Source: Shewanella indica (lineage in GTDB: Bacteria > Pseudomonadota > Gammaproteobacteria > Enterobacterales > Shewanellaceae). From it: a stretch of 46,533 nt of DNA. This document shows, piece after piece, positions 1-9,587 of this stretch (positions are counted from its first letter, which is position 1; each line of letters begins with the position of its first letter). The notes beneath the pieces are model-generated. The model worked only from the letters and a program-made list of their open reading frames with translations, searched no databases and was not told where the DNA came from. Both the position numbers and the translations under genes were made by a program. The stretch covers positions 1 to 46,533 of the forward strand of contig NZ_NIJK01000001.1 of assembly GCF_002836975.1 (NCBI RefSeq), read 5' to 3'.

Positions 1-78
1 TCCATCCATTTTGAAGGACGACTGGATGCTCACATCGATCTGTGATTTTTAACGTGACACAGAATTTTGAACACCCTC

Positions 79-417
79 CATCCCCATTAACCTTAAGCCC
101 TTGGTGATTTTGCATAAACAGGCTTAAGCCTGCCGTTGGCATGCTTGGCAACCGCAGTTTTTGCATGAATCTCGCAGATTACTCATCTCAGAGAGCCTAC
201 TTCCAAAAATACGTCGTTATTTATCAGAGACTGACACCCTGCATCGTACTTCCTTGCAGCTCAGAAAGTGTTTTGGATGTCCTGTAAGTTTCCGTATGAA
301 GCATGCAAATTACTCATCTCAGAGAGCCTATTTCCAAAAATCCGTCGTTATTTATCAGAGACTGACCCCTGCAAGGTGCTTCCTTGCGGCTCAGAAAGTG
401 TTTTGGATGTCCTGTAT
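79..417. repeat. Long direct repeat, copy A
   Basis: Copy A of a 339-bp element whose copy B lies exactly 401 bases downstream (480-818); I see only a few substitutions between them. It begins with CATCCCCATTAACC, carries the perfect palindrome CAGGCTTAAGCCTG at 119-132, and contains two diverged units of about 109 bp (178-286 and 309-417, offset 131). Each unit has TCCAAAA near its start and TTTTGGA near its end, so it could fold. The frame starting at 161 is open through the repeat, but it has no ribosome binding site and simply follows the repeat, so I do not call a gene. The family is not identified; a mobile, MITE-like or duplicated intergenic element are all possible. Confidence 0.9.
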
Positions 418-479
418 ATTTTATGAAGGCCAAATATGGCGGTAAGTGGTGCCGGGGTAAGCAACAAAGCCAAGCAATA

Positions 480-818
480 CATCCCCATTAACCTTAAACC
501 CTTGGTGATTTTGCATAAACAGGCTTAAGCCTGCCGTTGGCATGCTTGGCAACCGCAGTTTTTGCATGAATCTCGCAGATTACTCATCTCAGAGAGCCTA
601 CTTCCAAAAATACGTCGTTATTTATCAGAGACTGACACCCTGCATCGTACTTCCTTGCAGCTCAGAAAGTGTTTTGGATGTCCTGTAAGTTTCCGTATGA
701 AGCATGCAAATTACTCATCTCAGAGAGCCTATTTCCAAAAATCCGTCGTTATTTATCAGAGACTGACCCCTGCAAGGTGCTTCCTTGCAGCTCGTAAAGT
801 GTTTAGGATGTCCTGTAT
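480..818. repeat. Long direct repeat, copy B
   Basis: Copy B of the 339-bp element, after a 62-bp spacer. Its internal units are 579-687 and 710-818, and the CAGGCTTAAGCCTG palindrome recurs at 520-533. In the last unit the bases at 770-790 form an 8-bp stem (CTGCAAGG with CCTTGCAG, 5-nt loop) that is broken by substitutions in the other three units. The 3' end differs slightly from copy A (CTCGTAAAG against CTCAGAAAG), and similarity stops shortly before the next gene on the minus strand. Confidence 0.9.
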
Positions 819-832
819 GTTCGGTTTAATGT

Positions 833-1195
833 TCAACCTTTAAGACCGTATAACTTCATTAATCGTGATTTTTCTTCATTAAATAAATAGTCATAGTCTA
901 GATTATCTTCAAGGGTGTCTTTTATGACCATCAATTTTTTAATGATCACCCAAGCACTATAATTTGCAAATGGATTAAGGCCAATAAAGTTGCCAGCATC
1001 ATGATCTTTAACTGTCCGAATTTTATAAATTATTTCAACCTTTCCCCATGCTTCATCAATATCCCAATTCGATACAAATAGTAGTAAAGCTGAAAGTGCC
1101 ATTAACGGATTAGATTTAAAAATTGCACTAGGAGATAGATTTTGTGATAGAAAACCATCGTTTTGAACAATTTTATCGGAAAGCTTACGGGTCAA
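833..1195 (-). CDS. Hypothetical protein, probable 3' part of an interrupted gene
   Basis: An open frame of 120 codons that would have to start at a TTG (1195-1193) with no convincing ribosome binding site. I do not recognise a family. It lies in the same frame as the ORF at 1241-1957: reading past that gene's TAA gives 15 open codons and then this frame. The simplest reading is that this is the C-terminal third of one 374-codon protein, cut off by a nonsense change or a sequencing error. It contains a hydrophobic stretch near residues 30-42 and a charged C-terminus. The DNA is clearly more AT-rich than the hut genes nearby, which suggests acquisition by transfer. A separate small protein is possible but less likely. 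Confidence 0.5.
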   Translation of the reverse strand: MTRKLSDKIVQNDGFLSQNLSPSAIFKSNPLMALSALLLFVSNWDIDEAWGKVEIIYKIRTVKDHDAGNFIGLNPFANYSAWVIIKKLMVIKDTLEDNLDYDYLFNEEKSRLMKLYGLKG

Positions 1196-1240
1196 TTGAT
1201 ACTTATCTAAGAGTACGCTTCGGTCAAAACTTAAGAAATT

Positions 1241-1957
1241 TTAGTCGTTTCTTATTATTTTAATAGCCTTTTTAACTACAGCCTTCTGTGCTATTTCTAA
1301 ATAGAATGGATTTTCCTTATAATACTCAATCAATTTGTAATGAGGATATTGATGGCTTAGAGATTCATAAACTTCCCTATCGATATCAAACCCTTCCTTT
1401 GAAGCTTCACTCACGTCTGGGACAAATTTTTCAAAATTTCTTTTAGATCTAACGTATGAGCTTCTGGCTAGATTGACAATGTGTGGAGAGATATCAAAAA
1501 GTTCTTGGCCACTTTTCCTCAAATCAAGAAACCATTGCCTCATATCCCTCATGTCACCTTGGCTGAAAATATTATTTTCTATCCCAATACTAACTATGAC
1601 TCCAATTTGTCTTGTTATAGCAGACTGAGACCTTCTGAAGTCAACTCTACCCTCATTTGATACCAATTTCTGTTTGTCTTCACCATCATAGAAGTCACAA
1701 AATGGTAAGTGTGCATCTACTCCTTGAGCGTTTCTAAATGCAAAGTGAGCTTGAGATACCGTTCTACCCGTTCTTGTACAAATGCCCTCACTAACTATAT
1801 AACCACCAGTAACATTGCATGAAGGGCACTCTATGTCATTTTTCACAAAGTTTTGAAACGAAACATCTAGAGAATGAGGACTTTCATTAAAAAGTGACTC
1901 CAATTGAGTTGCATCTAATTCTCGTTTATAAGTGTTTGAATAGGCAGTTATTGGCAT
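1241..1957 (-). CDS. Hypothetical protein with a CxxC motif, N-terminal part of a possibly split gene
   Basis: A 238-codon frame from ATG at 1957. No known family is recognised. Near residues 44-47 there is a CPSC motif, followed by single cysteines around 60 and 87, so a small metal-binding site is possible, but a complete zinc knuckle is not evident. The rest looks soluble and rich in charged residues. Base composition is AT-rich compared with the hut operon. The frame ends in TAA at 1243-1241, after which it is open again for 15 codons into the ORF at 833-1195. The gene sits between the long repeats and a 12-bp inverted repeat, fitting an accessory cargo gene. Function unknown. Confidence 0.6.
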   Translation of the reverse strand: MPITAYSNTYKRELDATQLESLFNESPHSLDVSFQNFVKNDIECPSCNVTGGYIVSEGICTRTGRTVSQAHFAFRNAQGVDAHLPFCDFYDGEDKQKLVSNEGRVDFRRSQSAITRQIGVIVSIGIENNIFSQGDMRDMRQWFLDLRKSGQELFDISPHIVNLARSSYVRSKRNFEKFVPDVSEASKEGFDIDREVYESLSHQYPHYKLIEYYKENPFYLEIAQKAVVKKAIKIIRND

Positions 1958-2355
1958 ATCTCATCATCTCTCAATCTGTCCGATTACAAATCATTTTTAT
2001 CAACGATTAAGATACTACTTTAAAGATAAGTTGTCGCTCATTTTTATTTTTTGTCAAGACCAGGTGATAGAAAGAAAGTCATTCATTAGTTTCATCGTGC
2101 GAAAGTAACTTCTTCGAGGTACTTTGGATTAGTAAAATTACTACATATATCGTGCATAACTCATTTTGGGGCAGAACCAGGTTAGGCCAATCTGTCAGAT
2201 ATGGTCACGTCAAGGAAACGAAACTGACAGATTGGATCCATACTAATCCAGTTAAAACTGATGAGTTTAAGCTGTGCAGCTATTCCCTGGCGCTGGGAAG
2301 CCTGCGCGCAAGCCGATAGCAGGTCGGTGACCTGCCATCCAATCACTTGCCAAAC
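1958..2355. other. Intergenic region between accessory patch and hutI
   Basis: About 400 bases without a supported gene. The first half is AT-rich like the gene to its left; from about 2260 the composition becomes like the hut genes. It holds a perfect 12-bp inverted repeat (listed separately) and, just beyond the end of hutI, a 7-bp stem at 2319-2335 (GCAGGTC with GACCTGC, 3-nt loop) without a T-run. The composition change near 2240 may mark the edge of an insertion. Confidence 0.5.
2187..2235. repeat. Perfect 12-bp inverted repeat with 25-nt loop
   Basis: CCAATCTGTCAG at 2187-2198 is matched exactly by its reverse complement at 2224-2235. The arms are too far apart and lack a T-run for a normal terminator. 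It lies where AT-rich accessory DNA gives way to hut-like composition. It could be the end of a mobile element, an integration-site structure or a protein-binding site; nothing decides between these. Confidence 0.75.
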
Positions 2356-3582
2356 TTATTGATGAATAAGTTTGCCCCCTTTGATGACATCCACCAACGG
2401 ATTCACGCCGTAGCTGTAGGCGAGTTCCGCTGGGGTTGAGATCCGCCACAGGCAGAAGTCGGCATCCATTCCCTGGCGCAGCATGCCTATGCGCTGTTCA
2501 CGACCCAGGGCGCGGGCGGCGTTGCAGGTGACACCGGCCAAGGCCTCTTCCGGCGTCAGGCGGAACAGGGTGCAGCCCAGGTTGAGCATCAACAGGGTTG
2601 AGCAGATGGGGGACGTCCCCGGGTTGAAGTCGCTGGCCAGTACCATGGGCACCTGATATTGGCGCAGCAAGGCTATCGGTGGCATCTGGGTTTCCCGCAG
2701 GAAGTAAAAGGCGCCGGGCAACAGGGTGGCGCAGGTGCCGCTCTCGGCCAGGGCCTTGACTCCGGCTTCATCCAGATACTCGATATGATCCACAGACTTG
2801 GCCCCCAGACGGGCGGCCAGTATTGAGCCGCCCATGTTGGAGAGCTGCTCGGCGTGCAACTTGATATCCAGCCCTTTGGCCTTGGCGGCGCTGAGAATGG
2901 CTTCTGTCTGTTGCAGGTCGAAGGCGATATTTTCACAAAACACATCCACGGCATCGGCGAGATCTTCCGCCAATACCTGAGGCAGCATCTCCTCGATTAC
3001 CAGTTGCACATATTCCTGCTCCCGGCCTTGATATTCGGCCGGGAAGGCGTGGGCGCCCAGGAAGGTTGTGACCACATCCACATGGTGGTGTTTGCCCAGC
3101 TCGCGGGCGACCCTGAGCAACTTGAGTTCGGTCGCGGTTTCCAGCCCGTAGCCCGACTTTATCTCCACCGTAGTAACCCCTTCCTTGGCCAGGGCGTTGA
3201 GGCGGCGACGAGCCTCATCGAACAGTTCGGCCTCGCTGGCCTCACGGCAGGCCTTAACCGTGCTGATAATGCCGCCACCGGCACGGGCGATTTCTTCATA
3301 GCTGGCGCCCTTGAGACGCAGCTCGAACTCGTTGGCGCGGTTACCGGCAAACACCAAATGGGTATGGGCATCTATCAACCCGGGCGTCAGCCAGCCGCCT
3401 TTGCCCTTGTAAACCGGAGTTGCCAGCACGTCGAAGGCAGGCAGTTCGCTGCGCTTGCCAATCCAGGCTATTTTGCCGTCTTTTACTGCCAGGGCCGCGT
3501 CGGTGATGGCACCATAAGCCTCTGATACAGAAGGGTCCATAGTGGCAATATTGATATCTATCCAAACCTGATCCCAGGACAT
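2356..3582 (-). CDS. hutI: Imidazolonepropionase HutI
   Basis: Hydrolyses 4-imidazolone-5-propanoate to N-formimino-L-glutamate, the third step of histidine breakdown, in the cytoplasm. The 408-residue length is normal for the family. It has the amidohydrolase metal site: HTH at residues 73-75 within [14 protein letters not shown] at 243-246, the SVDHIEY block with His266, and ASDFNPGT with Asp318. The ATG at 3582 is preceded by AAGGAG, which fixes the start. It is transcribed away from hutC, and the shared intergenic region holds the HutC-type palindrome, so repression by HutC with urocanate as inducer is expected from the family. Confidence 0.97.
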   Translation of the reverse strand: MSWDQVWIDINIATMDPSVSEAYGAITDAALAVKDGKIAWIGKRSELPAFDVLATPVYKGKGGWLTPGLIDAHTHLVFAGNRANEFELRLKGASYEEIARAGGGIISTVKACREASEAELFDEARRRLNALAKEGVTTVEIKSGYGLETATELKLLRVARELGKHHHVDVVTTFLGAHAFPAEYQGREQEYVQLVIEEMLPQVLAEDLADAVDVFCENIAFDLQQTEAILSAAKAKGLDIKLHAEQLSNMGGSILAARLGAKSVDHIEYLDEAGVKALAESGTCATLLPGAFYFLRETQMPPIALLRQYQVPMVLASDFNPGTSPICSTLLMLNLGCTLFRLTPEEALAGVTCNAARALGREQRIGMLRQGMDADFCLWRISTPAELAYSYGVNPLVDVIKGGKLIHQ

Positions 3583-3650
3583 GCTTGCTCCTTGTTGTTT
3601 GCCTTACGCTTGCCTTAATGATGGCAATTGTTGTGATTTTGTGAGCCAAC

Positions 3651-3683
3651 TTGTATTTACTTGTATATACAAGTTAGGATTAT
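3651..3683 (+). promoter_or_regulatory. Candidate hutC promoter overlapping the hut operator
   Basis: TTGTAT at 3651-3656 and TAGGAT at 3675-3680, 18 bases apart, form a plausible sigma-70 promoter reading toward hutC. The operator palindrome lies entirely within the spacer and touches the -10, so a bound repressor would block RNA polymerase. The spacing is from the sequence; promoter use is inferred. Confidence 0.5.
3659..3674. promoter_or_regulatory. HutC operator (16-bp perfect palindrome)
   Basis: ACTTGTATATACAAGT is perfectly self-complementary and lies between the divergent hutI and hutC genes. A TTGTATATACAA-type core is the kind of site bound by GntR-family HutC repressors, and a half site (CTTGTAT) lies just upstream at 3650-3656. 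One site here could control both hutI and hutC-hutU-hutH; I saw no second copy in the hutC-hutU gap. Confidence 0.85.
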
Positions 3684-3727
3684 AGCCGAGTTTTTCAGCA
3701 GATTGAAACCAACACAGAGTCGATTCG

Positions 3728-4450
3728 ATGAGCACAGCCAAGTTCGCCCGCATTAAACAGTACATCTCAGACCGCATTGAGTCGGGTGAATGGGTCGAGC
3801 ACTCCAGGGTGCCTTCCGAAAACCAACTGGCGGAGCTGTTTGAGTGCAGCCGGATGACGGCCAGACGGGCATTGACCGAGCTGGTGGACAACGGCGTGCT
3901 GGAGCGCAGTCAGGGGCTGGGTACCTTTGTGGCCGAGTTCAAGTCGCAGTCATCCATGTTGTCTATCCGTAATATCGCCGATGAGATCAAGGCCCGCGGC
4001 CATGGTTACAGCGTGCAGGTGCTGGAGCTGACCGCCATAGAGGCCCTGGCGCCTATCGCCATCGCCCTGGGGCTGGAGACCGGCAGCCGGGTGTTTTACT
4101 CGGTGCTGGTGCACTGCGAAGAGGAGCTGCCGCTACAGCTCGAGGAGCGCTTCGTGAATCCCCAGTTAATTCCCGACTATCTGCAGCAGGATTTCAATTT
4201 GCAGACCCCTCATGAATATCTGTCGCAGGTGGCGCCTTTGACCGAGGCACGCCATACCATAGAGGCGATAGTCGCCAATGAACAGATACGCGCCCGCTTG
4301 GCTATTCCCGCCAGCGAGCCCTGTTTACAGATACTGCGCCGCACCTGGTCACGCCAGGGGGTGGTGAGTTTTGCCCGGCTGATCCATCCCGGCAGTCGCT
4401 TCCGTCTCGGAGGGCATTTGACCTTCAGAGGCGAACATAAAGCTAAATAA
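3728..4450 (+). CDS. hutC: Histidine utilisation repressor HutC (GntR family)
   Basis: A 240-residue regulator of the HutC branch of the GntR family. The N-terminal winged helix-turn-helix spans about residues 10-75, with the typical PSENQLAELF and SRMTARRAL blocks followed by the GLGTFV wing. The rest is a UTRA-type effector domain, which in this family binds urocanate and releases the repressor. The ATG at 3728 has only a weak ribosome binding site, consistent with low repressor levels. It is the first gene of a rightward hutC-hutU-hutH operon, with 47 bases before hutU and no terminator between, so it is expected to repress itself through the palindrome at 3659-3674. Confidence 0.96.
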   Translation: MSTAKFARIKQYISDRIESGEWVEHSRVPSENQLAELFECSRMTARRALTELVDNGVLERSQGLGTFVAEFKSQSSMLSIRNIADEIKARGHGYSVQVLELTAIEALAPIAIALGLETGSRVFYSVLVHCEEELPLQLEERFVNPQLIPDYLQQDFNLQTPHEYLSQVAPLTEARHTIEAIVANEQIRARLAIPASEPCLQILRRTWSRQGVVSFARLIHPGSRFRLGGHLTFRGEHKAK

Positions 4451-4497
4451 AAACAACAAAATAAACCACAAGACAAGCAACAGAGGAATGGAAGTTT

Positions 4498-6168
4498 ATG
4501 GATAAGAGACATGATCCGGCGCGCAAAATTATTGCGCCGACCGGCACCACTCTGAACTGCAAGAGCTGGCAGACCGAAGCGCCGCTCAGAATGCTGATGA
4601 ACAACCTGCATCCGGATGTGGCAGAGCGCCCCGAGGATCTGGTGGTTTACGGCGGCATAGGCCGCGCCGCCCGCGATTGGCAGTGTTTCGACAAAATCGT
4701 CGAGGTGCTCAAGCGTCTGGAAGAGGATGAAACCTTGCTGGTGCAATCCGGCAAGCCGGTGGGAGTATTCAAGACCCACAGCGATGCCCCCAGGGTGCTG
4801 ATCGCCAACTCCAACCTGGTACCTCACTGGGCCAACTGGGAACACTTCAACGAGCTGGACAAGCAAGGGTTGGCTATGTATGGCCAGATGACCGCCGGCT
4901 CCTGGATCTACATAGGCACCCAAGGCATAGTCCAGGGCACCTACGAAACCTTTGTGGCCGTGGCCAAGCAGCATTTCGACGGTGACGCCAAGGGCCGCTG
5001 GATCCTGACCGGTGGCCTGGGCGGCATGGGCGGTGCCCAGCCTCTGGCCGGTACCATGGCCGGTTTCTCTGTACTGGCCTGTGAAGTGGACGAGACCCGT
5101 ATCGATTTTCGTCTGCGTACCCGTTATCTGGACAAGAAGGCCCATAGCCTGGACGAGGCACTGGCGATGCTGGAAGCCGCCAAGGCCGAGGGCAAGCCGG
5201 TTTCCGTCGGTTTGCTGGGCAATGCCGCCGATATCTTCAGTGAGCTGGTTGAGCGCGGCATTACTCCGGATGTAGTGACAGACCAAACTTCGGCGCACGA
5301 TCCGCTGAATGGCTATCTGCCTCAGGGCTGGACGCTGGAGCAGGCCAAGGAGATGCGCCTCAAAGACGAGGCCGCTGTGATCAAGGCCGCCAAGGCTTCC
5401 ATGGCGGTGCAGGTTCAGGCCATGCTTGCGCTGCAAAGCCGCGGCGCCGCGACCCTGGACTATGGCAATAACATCCGCCAGATGGCGTTTGAGGAAGGCG
5501 TGGCCAACGCCTTCGATTTCCCCGGTTTTGTTCCCGCCTATATCAGGCCGCTGTTCTGTGAAGGCATTGGCCCGTTCCGCTGGGCGGCGCTCAGTGGTGA
5601 CCCTGAGGATATCTACAAGACAGATCAGAAGGTGAAAGAACTGATCCCGGACGACCCACACCTGCACAACTGGCTGGATATGGCTCGTGAACGTATCGCC
5701 TTCCAGGGGCTGCCGGCCCGTATCTGCTGGGTTGGCCTCAAAGACCGCGCCCGTCTGGCGCTGGCCTTCAACGAAATGGTGAAAAACGGCGAGCTGTCGG
5801 CGCCTGTGGTCATCGGCAGGGATCACCTGGATTCCGGCTCTGTGGCCAGTCCCAACCGGGAAACCGAATCCATGCTCGATGGCTCGGATGCCGTCTCCGA
5901 CTGGCCGCTGCTCAATGCACTGCTCAATACTGCCGGTGGCGCCACCTGGGTGTCGCTGCACCATGGTGGGGGTGTCGGCATGGGCTTCAGTCAGCACTCC
6001 GGGGTAGTGATCCTCTGTGACGGCAGCGATGCCGCCGCCAAGCGGGTATCCCGGGTATTGTGGAACGATCCGGCCACGGGCGTGATGCGTCATGCCGATG
6101 CCGGCTATGAGATTGCCAAGCGCTGCGCCAAAGAGCAGGGCCTGGATCTGCCTATGTTGGAGGACTGA
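4498..6168 (+). CDS. hutU: Urocanate hydratase HutU
   Basis: Converts trans-urocanate to 4-imidazolone-5-propanoate using tightly bound NAD+ as an electrophile. The protein is 556 residues, normal for the family. The NAD-binding glycine-rich loop [11 protein letters not shown] is at residues 172-182, and Cys410 sits in RICWVG, the position of the active-site cysteine in the Pseudomonas enzyme. The start ATG is preceded by AGAGGA. The stop TGA shares its last base with the ATG of hutH, so the two are translationally coupled. Confidence 0.98.
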   Translation: MDKRHDPARKIIAPTGTTLNCKSWQTEAPLRMLMNNLHPDVAERPEDLVVYGGIGRAARDWQCFDKIVEVLKRLEEDETLLVQSGKPVGVFKTHSDAPRVLIANSNLVPHWANWEHFNELDKQGLAMYGQMTAGSWIYIGTQGIVQGTYETFVAVAKQHFDGDAKGRWILTGGLGGMGGAQPLAGTMAGFSVLACEVDETRIDFRLRTRYLDKKAHSLDEALAMLEAAKAEGKPVSVGLLGNAADIFSELVERGITPDVVTDQTSAHDPLNGYLPQGWTLEQAKEMRLKDEAAVIKAAKASMAVQVQAMLALQSRGAATLDYGNNIRQMAFEEGVANAFDFPGFVPAYIRPLFCEGIGPFRWAALSGDPEDIYKTDQKVKELIPDDPHLHNWLDMARERIAFQGLPARICWVGLKDRARLALAFNEMVKNGELSAPVVIGRDHLDSGSVASPNRETESMLDGSDAVSDWPLLNALLNTAGGATWVSLHHGGGVGMGFSQHSGVVILCDGSDAAAKRVSRVLWNDPATGVMRHADAGYEIAKRCAKEQGLDLPMLED

Positions 6169-7709
6169 TGATGACCACTCAAATCACTCTAACACCGGGA
6201 AGCCTGACACTGTTTGAACTGCGCAGCATCAGCCGCGCGCCAACCCAGCTGCAATTGCACCCGGAATCGCTGGCGGCCATCAACAGCAGCGCCGCCGTGG
6301 TGCAAAAAGTCTTGGATGAGGGCCGCACGGTTTACGGCATCAACACAGGCTTTGGCCTGTTGGCCAACACCAAGATTGCCCCGGCGGATCTGGAACTGTT
6401 GCAGCGCTCTATCGTGTTGTCCCACGCCGCCGGTACCGGCCAATTGATGCGCGATGAAACCGTGCGGCTGATGATGGTGTTGAAGATCAACTCACTGTCC
6501 CGCGGGTTTTCCGGGATCCGTCTCGAGGTGATCAACTTCCTGATCGCCCTGGTCAATGCCGGTGTCTACCCTTGCGTACCCGAGAAGGGCTCAGTGGGGG
6601 CCTCGGGCGACTTGGCGCCGCTGTCGCACATGTGTCTGCCGATCATCGGCGAGGGCGAAGTGCGTTATCAGGGGCGTATCATGCCCGCCATTGAGGGCTT
6701 GAGTATCGCCGGCCTGAAACCGATTGAATTGGCTGCCAAAGAGGGCCTGGCCCTGCTCAACGGCACCCAGGCATCGACGGCGTTGGCACTGGAGGGCTTG
6801 TTCCATGCCGAGGACCTGTTTGCCGCCGGCTCTGTGGTCGGCGCCATGAGTGTCGAGGCGGCCATGGGCAGTCGCAGCCCGTTCGACCCGAGAATTCATG
6901 CGGTGCGCGGTCAAAAGGGCCAAATAGACTCGGCGGCAGTATTCCGTCATCTGCTGGGGAGCGGCTCCGAGATTGCCGAGTCACACGCCAATTGTGAAAA
7001 GGTGCAGGATCCCTACTCTCTGCGCTGTCAGCCACAGGTGATGGGCGCTTGCCTGACGCAGATCCGTCAGGCGGCCGAAGTGCTGGAAATTGAAGCCAAC
7101 GGCGTAACAGATAACCCACTGGTGTTTGAAGATACCGGCGAGATCATCTCAGGCGGTAACTTCCATGCCGAACCTGTGGCCATGGCGGCGGATAATCTGG
7201 CACTGGCGATTGCCGAGCTGGGGGCCATCAGTGAGCGCCGCATTGCGCTGCTGATCGACTCCAATCTTTCCAAGCTGCCGCCATTCTTGGTGGAAAACGG
7301 TGGGGTTAACTCGGGCTTTATGATTGCCCAGGTGACAGCCGCGGCACTGGCCAGTGAAAACAAGACCTTTGCTCATCCGGCCTCTGTCGACAGCTTGCCG
7401 ACCTCGGCCAACCAGGAAGATCATGTTTCCATGGCGACCTTTGCCGCCCGCAGGCTCAAGGATATGGCGGAAAACACCCGCGGCGTGCTGGCAGTGGAAC
7501 TGCTGGCTGCGGCCCAAGGGTTGGATTTCCGGGCGCCGCTGCAGCCAAGCCAGGCAGTAGCCAAGGCCAAGGCTGAACTGCGCGAGCGGGTTACCTTCTA
7601 TGACAAGGACAGATACTTCGGTCCGGATATCACCAAGGCCACTGAGCTGCTGGCGAGTGGGCGCTATAACGCCTATCTGCCAAAGGAGTTGCTGCCAAGC
7701 AGCCTCTGA
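6168..7709 (+). CDS. hutH: Histidine ammonia-lyase HutH
   Basis: Deaminates L-histidine to trans-urocanate and ammonia, the entry step of the pathway. It is 513 residues long. The Ala145-Ser146-Gly147 triad in [12 protein letters not shown] is the source of the MIO electrophile made by self-cyclisation. YGINTGFG at 56-63 supplies the catalytic tyrosine loop. Two adjacent ATG codons (6168 and 6171) are possible starts; the first overlaps the hutU stop by one base. A strong hairpin terminator follows at 7779-7802. Confidence 0.98.
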   Translation: MMTTQITLTPGSLTLFELRSISRAPTQLQLHPESLAAINSSAAVVQKVLDEGRTVYGINTGFGLLANTKIAPADLELLQRSIVLSHAAGTGQLMRDETVRLMMVLKINSLSRGFSGIRLEVINFLIALVNAGVYPCVPEKGSVGASGDLAPLSHMCLPIIGEGEVRYQGRIMPAIEGLSIAGLKPIELAAKEGLALLNGTQASTALALEGLFHAEDLFAAGSVVGAMSVEAAMGSRSPFDPRIHAVRGQKGQIDSAAVFRHLLGSGSEIAESHANCEKVQDPYSLRCQPQVMGACLTQIRQAAEVLEIEANGVTDNPLVFEDTGEIISGGNFHAEPVAMAADNLALAIAELGAISERRIALLIDSNLSKLPPFLVENGGVNSGFMIAQVTAAALASENKTFAHPASVDSLPTSANQEDHVSMATFAARRLKDMAENTRGVLAVELLAAAQGLDFRAPLQPSQAVAKAKAELRERVTFYDKDRYFGPDITKATELLASGRYNAYLPKELLPSSL

Positions 7710-7778
7710 GCCGGGAATCGCTGGAAGGGTCTGAGGGCCCTTGGGCACCTTAGGGACAAAAGTCCGTATATGAAATAC

Positions 7779-7802
7779 AAAGAGCGCCAACTGGCGCTCT
7801 TT
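7779..7802. terminator. Bidirectional terminator after hutH
   Basis: AAAGAGCGCC and GGCGCTCTTT form a 10-bp perfect stem with a 4-nt loop, followed by a T-rich run on the plus strand. It lies between the convergent hutH and DUF3157-like genes, and the A-rich left arm gives a T-run on the minus strand too. Confidence 0.9.
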
Positions 7803-7837
7803 ATTTATTTTACTAAATCAATGCCGAGAGACAGATG

Positions 7838-8512
7838 TTACCAGGCATCCAGTTCTGTGATCTTTAGATTCAACAGCTGCTTCTGCCACTGGTTTTTATC
7901 TACCCCTTCAATCCAGATCACCGAGGATTGCCGCTGCTGGCCCTTGCGCAGATAGGTTTCCGGCATACGCTTGATGGCACGCCAAACCTGTAGCTCCTCT
8001 TCTTTCATCTTGCGCCCCTGATCGTTATAAAAGCTGACACTGATCAGTACGCCAACCATATCTTCACTGCTGTTACTGCCGAGTTCGAAGGTCAGGCCCA
8101 GTTTGTCACCTTGCCACTGCGTCTGCAGCAGAGAAACGCTGACCCCTTCCCTGGCAGTCTTGCCAAGCAGTCCGGGAGTGGTCATGGCGCTCTGGGTCAG
8201 TTGCTCAGCCGTGGCGGCTGGGTTTACCTCGGACTTGGGCGCCACTGCGACAGTATGGGTGCCGGTATTGGCTGCGGTATTCGATATCTCGGCCACCACA
8301 TCTTCAGTCACAGTTTCGGGTTCGGCGGCGCTGATCACCGCCTCTGTAAGCACATATTCCCAGGTAAAATCATCTTTGAGTATGACTCTGGCGCCATTTT
8401 CCAGAGTGACTTCGGCCACCTGGGCCGGTTCGGCAACGGCAAAACTTGAGCTCAATAGCAACGCCAGAGCACTGACGGCGAAGCCGGGTTTGAAAAGGTT
8501 CTGTTTCGACAT
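7838..8512 (-). CDS. Secreted DUF3157-like protein
   Basis: About 224 residues from the preferred ATG at 8512; an upstream in-frame start at 8554 would add 14 residues that would spoil the signal peptide. The start region reads MSKQNLFKPG, then a hydrophobic stretch ending in SFAVAEP, a good Sec signal peptide cleaved near residue 27. The mature part begins with an ENGARVILKDDFTWEYV segment typical of the gammaproteobacterial DUF3157 family, then a low-complexity Ala/Thr/Glu linker, then a conserved beta-rich C-terminal half ending in a Trp. Likely periplasmic, function unknown. Monocistronic, ending against the hutH terminator. The family name is from memory of its pattern. Confidence 0.75.
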   Translation of the reverse strand: MSKQNLFKPGFAVSALALLLSSSFAVAEPAQVAEVTLENGARVILKDDFTWEYVLTEAVISAAEPETVTEDVVAEISNTAANTGTHTVAVAPKSEVNPAATAEQLTQSAMTTPGLLGKTAREGVSVSLLQTQWQGDKLGLTFELGSNSSEDMVGVLISVSFYNDQGRKMKEEELQVWRAIKRMPETYLRKGQQRQSSVIWIEGVDKNQWQKQLLNLKITELDAW

Positions 8513-9031
8513 GAAAAAATTCGCTTGCGCTTGGCTGGATCCTGGCGTCAACAATAACCGGGCTTACCTGGGCTGGCAATGACGAAAAACATAAACTTGC
8601 TTTCCTGGCATACGGCAATCCACGGGAAGTATGTTCAAGTGCCTTTGTCCAGGAAAGGTGCGAACAAGCCCCATGTGTGCTCTGCGTCGGCTTACTGACT
8701 GGAATGTAAGACATAGTTCGCAGCAAATGACCAAGTCCTTGGCAAGAAAGTGAAGTTATTGCCCGCTAATATGTCAGCCTTGACTGTAAAGGGGGTCAGA
8801 ATTGTCTTGCAGGCAACTTTGGCGCTGGGTATACCGGAAGATAAAGGGCATTATCATCTCTTATACTTTGGCTGCGGTGAAGAGTCCTATGACACATCCA
8901 GCCGGCTGTGTGGCGAATTAAACCATTCAATGAAACAATCACCGAGTTTGTAACTCATTGGTCAGCGTTTACTTACAACATACCCCACTATATGATCCCG
9001 CTCTTAGTCTATCTGATAGTTTGGAGAGGGT
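8513..9031. other. Intergenic region, no supported gene
   Basis: About 520 bases between divergent genes. A 67-codon frame at 8750-8953 starts with GTG and has no ribosome binding site, family resemblance or signal peptide, so I leave it out. A 10-bp palindrome CAGCCGGCTG lies near 8900. Promoters for the flanking genes must be here, but none stands out. Confidence 0.5.
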
Positions 9032-9466
9032 ATGCCGTCGAATACCAAGGCCTGGTTGTCGAAGGCTCTGCAATTTGGCGGAGGATGCTTTTACCTGTTG
9101 CTGGCCTCATGGAGTCTGTTCCATGTGGCAGGTTGGGTAGGCAAACTACCTGACCATAGCGAGCATTGCCAAGAGTCAATACTGCTCAGCAGCTGGTCAC
9201 CGAATAAAGATTGGCAGGCCGACGTCAGCTTTTCCAACTGCAGTCTGCATGGACGTAAGCACTGGCAGAGCCACTTAAGCTTGACCGAGCTGGACTCGGG
9301 ACGCCGCTTCCCCGGTCTGCTGGTGGTATCCGGTCGCCACGATGAGTTGAAACTCGACTGGTACAATCACAGACAATTATCAATTTCCGGGCTTCCCATA
9401 GATCACCTGGAGCACTTCCAACAGCCGCTGGGAACCAAAATAGTACTCACCTTGAAAGGTGATTAA
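9032..9466 (+). CDS. Small membrane-anchored hypothetical protein
   Basis: 144 residues with a purine-rich ribosome binding site (GGAGAGGGT) directly before the ATG. One hydrophobic segment at about residues 15-35 suggests a signal anchor or uncleaved signal; the rest is soluble with three cysteines near 46, 69 and 72, perhaps disulfide-bonded in the periplasm. I do not recognise a family. It lies 121 bases upstream of the YbdG-like channel on the same strand and may be co-transcribed with it. Confidence 0.65.
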   Translation: MPSNTKAWLSKALQFGGGCFYLLLASWSLFHVAGWVGKLPDHSEHCQESILLSSWSPNKDWQADVSFSNCSLHGRKHWQSHLSLTELDSGRRFPGLLVVSGRHDELKLDWYNHRQLSISGLPIDHLEHFQQPLGTKIVLTLKGD

Positions 9467-9587
9467 GCGCACACTTTCCAACGAGGATGGGATCGACTGT
9501 TCAGCCAAAGTTAACACCTGTATGTTACTCTGCAACCTGGCCTGGGTTGTGGGCCGGGATGAGTGATTTTTCTCTGAGAGGTTAATT

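Noticed and set aside
178..417. CRISPR-like or integron attC array in the first repeats
   Set aside because: Units are about 109 bp with no short spacers, and no attC core (GTTRRRY) or integrase gene is seen.
161..445. 94-codon frame in repeat copy A (and its twin at 562-843)
   Set aside because: It lies wholly in the repeat, has no ribosome binding site and its content follows the repeated DNA. The repeat explains it.
4210..6093. 627-codon minus-strand frame opposite hutU
   Set aside because: Antisense to the conserved urocanase gene; a high-GC shadow with no start signals.
8750..8953. 67-codon plus-strand frame
   Set aside because: GTG start, no ribosome binding site, no signal peptide or family pattern.
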